Made by a program: the position numbers and the translations under genes. From contig DEYT01000017.1 in the NCBI GenBank assembly GCA_002364975.1, positions 24,370 through 34,194 of the forward strand: a DNA stretch of 9,825 bases, given 5' to 3'. The notes below the pieces were generated by a model. It was not told the DNA's origin. It did not search any database and saw only the letters and a list, made by a program, of their open reading frames with translations. The stretch's first letter is position 1, and the number at the start of each line of letters is the position of its first letter. Positions 6,054 to 9,825 of the stretch are shown piece after piece. Origin of the DNA: Opitutia bacterium UBA3151 (lineage in GTDB: Bacteria > Verrucomicrobiota > Verrucomicrobiia > Opitutales > Seribacteraceae).

Positions 6054-7688
6054 ATGAAGCTTTTGCACCGCGAAGATGTTTTGGAAGCAGGCTACGACCT
6101 GCCCAACACTGGTTTATGTGCCAATATCGGTACCGCTGAGATGGAAGAACTTCGTTTTGGTGGTGAGTGGATCTTGGCGGAAGATGAGACCTTGGTTGCC
6201 GATGGTCACGAGCAACGATACCTTTACATGGTAGTTTCGGGCGAAGTTGCGATTACCAAAGTTAATGATCAAGGCAAGAGCCAACAAATCGCAACTCTTG
6301 GAGCGGGTGCTGCGTTTGGTGAAATGGCATTCTTGAGTGGTGGAGTTGCCTCCGCAAATGTCCAATCTATTGGGGAAACTATTCTTTGGCGATTGGACCA
6401 TGAAAGGTTGCTTGGTTTCATAGCTGAGCATGGGGTTGCTGGTGGTCAGCTTTGTCTTAATGTTGCAAGTATTCTTTCTGGTCGTCTGGTTGACGGGAAC
6501 AAGAAAGTGGTCGATATGGGGAAGGAATTGCAGACTTCCCTAGCTCGTTTGCAACAAGCATCTTCTGCGGATGCAGGTAAGGATCAGGCACTCAAGCAAA
6601 TGCAAGGCAAAATTGCCAATATGCAGAATGCCTTCAAAGGAAGTGCGGTTAAAAAGTCCTCGAATATTCTAACCATTGCAGCATCTGTGGTGGCTGTACT
6701 AAGTACATTGGGCATGGTGGGCTTGCTGGTCTCGATGGACGACTCCGCTGCCCGTGAAGCTGTTACTTTATCCAAGAAAGTAGAAAAACTAGAGGCTAAT
6801 GAAGAATTTTATCTCGGGCTCAAAAAGAAACTTGAAGATGAAAACCTAGATCTCGTTGAAAATGGCAAATCCTTGGTCGAAGAAAAAGAACAATTAGCTT
6901 CCACCATATCTCGTTCCATGGAAGATATTCAAGATCTCAAGGATCAATTGAGAACTAAAGATCGAGAACTTTCGCAAGCAAAGGATGACATTGTTAGAGC
7001 TCAACGAATCAGCCCGAAGCCGATGGTTCAAAAGTCTGTGCCCAAGCAGCCATTGATTTCAAAATCTGCAGTGGAGGAAGCGATTGAATGGTCCAAGACC
7101 CATACGACTATGGTTTTCCCGATGCTCGTAACAGTTAAAGACAAGCCGGTAACTTTGCAGGATGCAAAGCAAATGGTGAAAATTCCGGTCCAAGTCGGGA
7201 AAATGCTCAGAGCAAAAGGCTACCACCCTCAATCAGCTGATTTTCTGGTAGTTGCCCAAGAAAAGAGTGACAAGTTCCTTGCTACCATTCGAATCGAGCA
7301 TTCAAACTTCGTGGATCTTCTCATGCCCAAGTTTCAAAATCGTGCCAGCAGTATTGATCGTGGACCAGAAAATCCCCTGCTGGTTGCTCCAAAGCGTTCG
7401 ACCCCAACTCCTGCATCCTCCAGCAGACCCCCAGTTTCAAACGCTTCGGATCCTTCCAACCGTTCTGCCTCCTCTCTTGCATCTCCGGCGAAAACTTCGG
7501 TATCCGCCACTCCTACGGTTGTAAAAGGTAAAGCAATTAATGCGCAGAAACCAGAAGACATGCTTGGTTCAATGGATTCAAGCACCCCACCAAAAAAAGT
7601 GGATACAAGTGATCATGGAGCTAATTGTGTTTGCAAAGATTGTCGTGCTAAAAAGATCGGGAAAGGAAGTCTTTTCCCGGACCCTTAG
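6054..7688 (+). CDS. Membrane protein with cNMP-binding-like domain, coiled coil and Cys-rich tail (unusual architecture)
   Basis: A 544-residue protein. Residues about 35-145 form a cyclic-nucleotide-binding-type beta-barrel (YLYMVVSGEVAI; phosphate-cassette-like FGEMAFLSGGVASANV at 88-103; LWRLDHERL). The cassette Arg that binds the cyclic phosphate is Ala99, so classical cAMP/cGMP binding is doubtful. A Gln/Lys-rich helix (155-200) precedes one membrane helix (204-226). KGSAVKK before it and SMDD after it predict N-terminus inside, C-terminus outside. A long charged coiled coil follows (235-315), then an unrecognised compact region (335-425), a Ser/Pro/Thr-rich linker (440-490), and a tail with Cys525, Cys527 and Cys530 plus a basic patch. 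No DNA-binding helix-turn-helix is present, so it is not a CRP-type regulator. ATG 6054 is the first start in frame; GAGGT (6024-6028) is too far upstream to help. It converges on the kinase gene with 26 bases between. Function unknown; a signal-responsive envelope protein is my guess. Confidence 0.85.
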   Translation: MKLLHREDVLEAGYDLPNTGLCANIGTAEMEELRFGGEWILAEDETLVADGHEQRYLYMVVSGEVAITKVNDQGKSQQIATLGAGAAFGEMAFLSGGVASANVQSIGETILWRLDHERLLGFIAEHGVAGGQLCLNVASILSGRLVDGNKKVVDMGKELQTSLARLQQASSADAGKDQALKQMQGKIANMQNAFKGSAVKKSSNILTIAASVVAVLSTLGMVGLLVSMDDSAAREAVTLSKKVEKLEANEEFYLGLKKKLEDENLDLVENGKSLVEEKEQLASTISRSMEDIQDLKDQLRTKDRELSQAKDDIVRAQRISPKPMVQKSVPKQPLISKSAVEEAIEWSKTHTTMVFPMLVTVKDKPVTLQDAKQMVKIPVQVGKMLRAKGYHPQSADFLVVAQEKSDKFLATIRIEHSNFVDLLMPKFQNRASSIDRGPENPLLVAPKRSTPTPASSSRPPVSNASDPSNRSASSLASPAKTSVSATPTVVKGKAINAQKPEDMLGSMDSSTPPKKVDTSDHGANCVCKDCRAKKIGKGSLFPDP

Positions 7689-7714
7689 GTTTCTCAATTG
7701 GCTTTTTTTAAGAA

Positions 7715-8809
7715 TTACCTGCCAAAAAGTGCCTGAAGCCCGGCTCCCGCAAGAGCACATCCAATCGCAATAAGTAAATATGCGGTTCGATTGTTCCATC
7801 GGACCAGTTTTTCCCAACTGGAGTACCAATAAACCGAGACCTCTTGTCCATGACGATATCGTTTTAGATCTGCAAGAAGGTCGGTAATCTTTTGGTATCG
7901 TTCCTCTCTGTTCCTTTTAAGTGCCCGTAAACAAACTGCCTCTAAGTCTTTGGGGATATGCTTCTGTGGTACTCTTTCTCTCGGGAGAGGACATGGATTT
8001 TCAAGAAGCATTTTCTTGATCTCAATAATATCTTCACCTTTCGCGAAAGACTGGAGGGTGAGGATTTCGAAAAGAATAATCCCCAAGGAAAAAATGTCAG
8101 ATCTGGCGTCAATGTTTTCATCACCTCTGGCAATTTCCGGGGACATATAAAGGGGGGTACCATAATGCCTACCTACAGGGGTAAGTTGTAAGTCTTTGCT
8201 TTTAGGATCCGAAGGGAAATCTTTGTCTATTATGGAGTTTGAACCCGTGACTTTTGCCAATCCCCAGTCCAAAACATAAACCTCACCAAACTTGCCAACT
8301 ATGATGTTTGCCGGCTTGAGATCTCGGTGAATAACACCGAGATCATGAGCAAATGCCAAGGTCTGACAAACTTGGATGAGAATATCCAATAACCTGGGAA
8401 GTGGAAAATCATCCACTACCTCGGGTACTTCCTGAGCGAGGTCAAAAAGAATTTTTCTCAAATCTCTCCCATCCACTTTTTTCATGGTGAAAAAGAGTTG
8501 TCCTTCCCGATCTCTTCCTAATTCATACACTGGGAGGGTGCCTGGATGTTGGATGTTAGCGGTAACCCTGGCTTCACGCAAAAATCTTTTGGTCTCGATA
8601 TCAGAGTTTCTTAAGTCCGCATGTAATGTCTTATAAGCGACGGTGCGACTTAGGTTTTGATCCGTCGTGAGATAGAGCTTTGCGGTTCCTCCTTCGGCCA
8701 ACAGTTTTAATTCATCATATTTAAGGGAACCACTTTTCCATGCTGTCGGAAGATTAAGGTCAGTTTCCCCTTGATCAAGATGCGGTTGAATTGGCTTAGA
8801 CCTTATCAT
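7715..8809 (-). CDS. Tail-anchored Hanks-type serine/threonine protein kinase
   Basis: A 364-residue kinase. The catalytic domain (about 30-320) has a glycine-rich loop LAEGGTAKLY (38-46, third Gly replaced by Ala), Lys60 in VAYK, Glu79 in helix C, HRDLKPANI with Asp163 and Asn168, DWG at 181-183 instead of DFG, GTPLYMSPE (217-225), and DIFSLGIIL with Asp238. All residues needed for catalysis are present, so it should be active; DWG is frequent in PVC kinases. A basic juxtamembrane stretch leads to one C-terminal membrane helix (about 342-360), and the protein ends four residues later (LFGR). There is thus no PASTA, TPR, WD40 or other external sensor, unlike typical PknB proteins. It lies 52 bases downstream of trhO on the same strand, and its 3' end faces the cNMP-domain gene. 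No clear Shine-Dalgarno precedes ATG 8809. Its substrates are unknown. Confidence 0.93.
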   Translation of the reverse strand: MIRSKPIQPHLDQGETDLNLPTAWKSGSLKYDELKLLAEGGTAKLYLTTDQNLSRTVAYKTLHADLRNSDIETKRFLREARVTANIQHPGTLPVYELGRDREGQLFFTMKKVDGRDLRKILFDLAQEVPEVVDDFPLPRLLDILIQVCQTLAFAHDLGVIHRDLKPANIIVGKFGEVYVLDWGLAKVTGSNSIIDKDFPSDPKSKDLQLTPVGRHYGTPLYMSPEIARGDENIDARSDIFSLGIILFEILTLQSFAKGEDIIEIKKMLLENPCPLPRERVPQKHIPKDLEAVCLRALKRNREERYQKITDLLADLKRYRHGQEVSVYWYSSWEKLVRWNNRTAYLLIAIGCALAGAGLQALFGR

Positions 8810-8835
8810 AATTTAATAAACTTACACAAACTTTT

Positions 8836-8850
8836 CCCTTCACGCAAGGG
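8836..8850 (-). other. Small hairpin between trhO and the kinase gene
   Basis: CCCTT (8836-8840) pairs with AAGGG (8846-8850) around a 5-base loop, in the 52-base spacer. On the minus strand it is followed by an A-rich, not T-rich, stretch, so it is not a standard intrinsic terminator of trhO. It could stabilise or process a shared trhO-kinase transcript, or be chance. Confidence 0.25.
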
Positions 8851-8861
8851 ATCGTCTTTTC

Positions 8862-9785
8862 TTATTTCGAGGAGGGCATCTTTTGACCGATATGGGAAAT
8901 ATTATGATCGTCTCCAAGCTTCACCTGTCTGTGCCTTTCCCGCAGGCTTTCCTTTTTCTCAATAGATAGCTGATCATAGCACTTGGGACAAGAGACTCCA
9001 TCTTCGAATTTTGCCGAATGTAGATCTTCAATTGATAGTGGCCAGCGACATCCAAAGCATAAGCGGCTATCCCCACCTTGCAGACCATGCACAACCGATA
9101 CTCGATGATCAAAGAGGAAGCATTCGCCTATCCATTTACTTTTTTCAGGCTTAATTTTTTCCAAATAATTCAAGATACCCCCTTTCAAATGATAAACTTC
9201 TTTAAATCCATGGTGAAGTAGGTGGGAGGATGCTTTTTCACATCGAATGCCACCCGTACAAAAAATCGCAACTTTCTTATCTTTCTTTTGGGACATGTTT
9301 GATTGAACAAACTCATGCCATTGGCTAAAGGTTTTGGTTTTTGGATTTACCGCACCTTCAAAGGTACCCAACGCTATCTCATAGTCATTTCGGGTGTCAA
9401 TAACGGTCATTTCGGGATCATTAATAATGTCATTCCACTTTTCGGGATCGACATATTCACCCACAAGCTCATTTGGATCAACGGAATCATCTCCAAGAGT
9501 GACAATTTCTTCCCTTAGGAAAATTTTGAACCGATAAAAAGTCTTTCGGGGAGAAAAGGACTCTCTAGCTCTTAGGTCTGAAAAAAGTTCGTGTTCTTTG
9601 ATCCAATCAAAAAATTCATACACATCTGAATCTAAACCGGAAATGGTGGCATTAATACCTTCCTTGGCTAAGATGATGGAACCAAGAATAGAGAGCCGGT
9701 TTCCTTCTTTTTCAAGTTTTTCCTTCCACTTCTCAAAATCGGGAAATGGAATGAATTTATAGAAGGTAAGAATTGTTTGTTCCAT
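8862..9785 (-). CDS. trhO: Oxygen-dependent tRNA uridine(34) hydroxylase (TrhO/YceA, rhodanese family)
   Basis: A 307-residue protein with the full TrhO layout. The N-terminal acylphosphatase-like domain (about 1-95) holds ILAKEGINATISG. The rhodanese domain (about 115-215) holds VIDTRNDYE and the active loop FCTGGIRCEKAS with catalytic Cys176 and conserved Arg181. A C-terminal Cys-rich part carries CFGC (243, 246) and CPKC (266, 269), likely a metal-binding or structural site. The enzyme hydroxylates uridine-34 in the wobble position of certain tRNAs to 5-hydroxyuridine using O2, the step before cmo5U/mo5U formation, in the cytoplasm. ATG 9785 is the first start after an in-frame TAA two codons upstream. 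The kinase gene follows on the same strand, but a functional link is not evident. Earlier annotations may call it a rhodanese-related sulfurtransferase. Confidence 0.93.
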   Translation of the reverse strand: MEQTILTFYKFIPFPDFEKWKEKLEKEGNRLSILGSIILAKEGINATISGLDSDVYEFFDWIKEHELFSDLRARESFSPRKTFYRFKIFLREEIVTLGDDSVDPNELVGEYVDPEKWNDIINDPEMTVIDTRNDYEIALGTFEGAVNPKTKTFSQWHEFVQSNMSQKKDKKVAIFCTGGIRCEKASSHLLHHGFKEVYHLKGGILNYLEKIKPEKSKWIGECFLFDHRVSVVHGLQGGDSRLCFGCRWPLSIEDLHSAKFEDGVSCPKCYDQLSIEKKESLRERHRQVKLGDDHNISHIGQKMPSSK

Positions 9786-9825
9786 AAATTACACTATGTA
9801 CGTTGAAAGGATCATCAATCGCAAA

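Noticed and set aside
6114..6431. 105-codon minus-strand frame inside the cNMP-domain gene
   Set aside because: It is a shadow of the cNMP-domain coding frame, with no family pattern or ribosome site.
7252..7585. Overlapping frames in the Ser/Pro/Thr-rich part of the cNMP-domain gene
   Set aside because: They arise from the biased codons of the low-complexity linker and have no independent support.
6054..7688. CRP/FNR-type transcription regulator
   Set aside because: There is a cNMP-like domain but no helix-turn-helix; a membrane helix and coiled coil follow instead.
7689..7714. Shared terminator between the convergent genes
   Set aside because: The 26-base gap has a T run but no convincing stem.
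9786..9825. End of another minus-strand gene upstream of trhO
   Set aside because: Only 40 bases are visible; one frame ends at a TAA just before trhO, but nothing can be recognised.

Overview
The window looks like chromosomal DNA of a Gram-negative, probably marine bacterium of the Planctomycetes-Verrucomicrobia (PVC) group, most likely Verrucomicrobiota. This is inferred from gene content: a formylglycine-type sulfatase with a signal peptide, a Tat-exported TIM-barrel sugar isomerase-like protein, a membrane-anchored Hanks kinase with DWG in place of DFG, an HDOD protein behind a -24/-12 (sigma-54) promoter, and moderate G+C of roughly 40-43% by eye. There are no rRNA, tRNA, CRISPR, IS or phage structural genes, and no intergenic stretch exceeds 300 bases.

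Layout. On the minus strand, a sulfatase runs off the left edge (1-1526; only its start and about 508 codons are present). A 173-base AT-rich divergent spacer follows, carrying an excellent sigma-54 promoter that drives a degenerate HDOD protein (1700-2563, +). A small minus-strand IsdG/ABM-type haem monooxygenase homologue (2611-2925) comes next. Then there is a plus-strand run: VanZ-like membrane protein (3143-3487), Tat-secreted hydroxypyruvate isomerase-like TIM barrel (3552-4493), solitary cytosine-5 DNA methyltransferase whose recognition domain is strikingly like M.HhaI (4556-5533), and a DUF4396-type membrane protein (5564-5977). A 544-residue protein of unusual architecture (6054-7688, +) has a cNMP-binding-like domain, one membrane helix, a coiled coil, an unrecognised domain, a Ser/Pro/Thr-rich linker and a Cys-rich tail. 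It converges on a minus-strand pair at the right: tRNA hydroxylase trhO (8862-9785) followed by a tail-anchored Ser/Thr kinase (7715-8809).

How the genes may work together. The sulfatase and the Tat-exported isomerase-like protein fit a lifestyle of degrading sulfated or modified carbohydrates outside the cytoplasm. The HDOD protein, the kinase and the cNMP-domain membrane protein are all signalling-type proteins; the last two converge with only 26 bases between them. The methyltransferase has no restriction enzyme beside it and is predicted to modify GCGC, a tetranucleotide I found only three times in the window. No complete new defence or mobile system is visible. The most novel-looking item is the cNMP-domain membrane protein.
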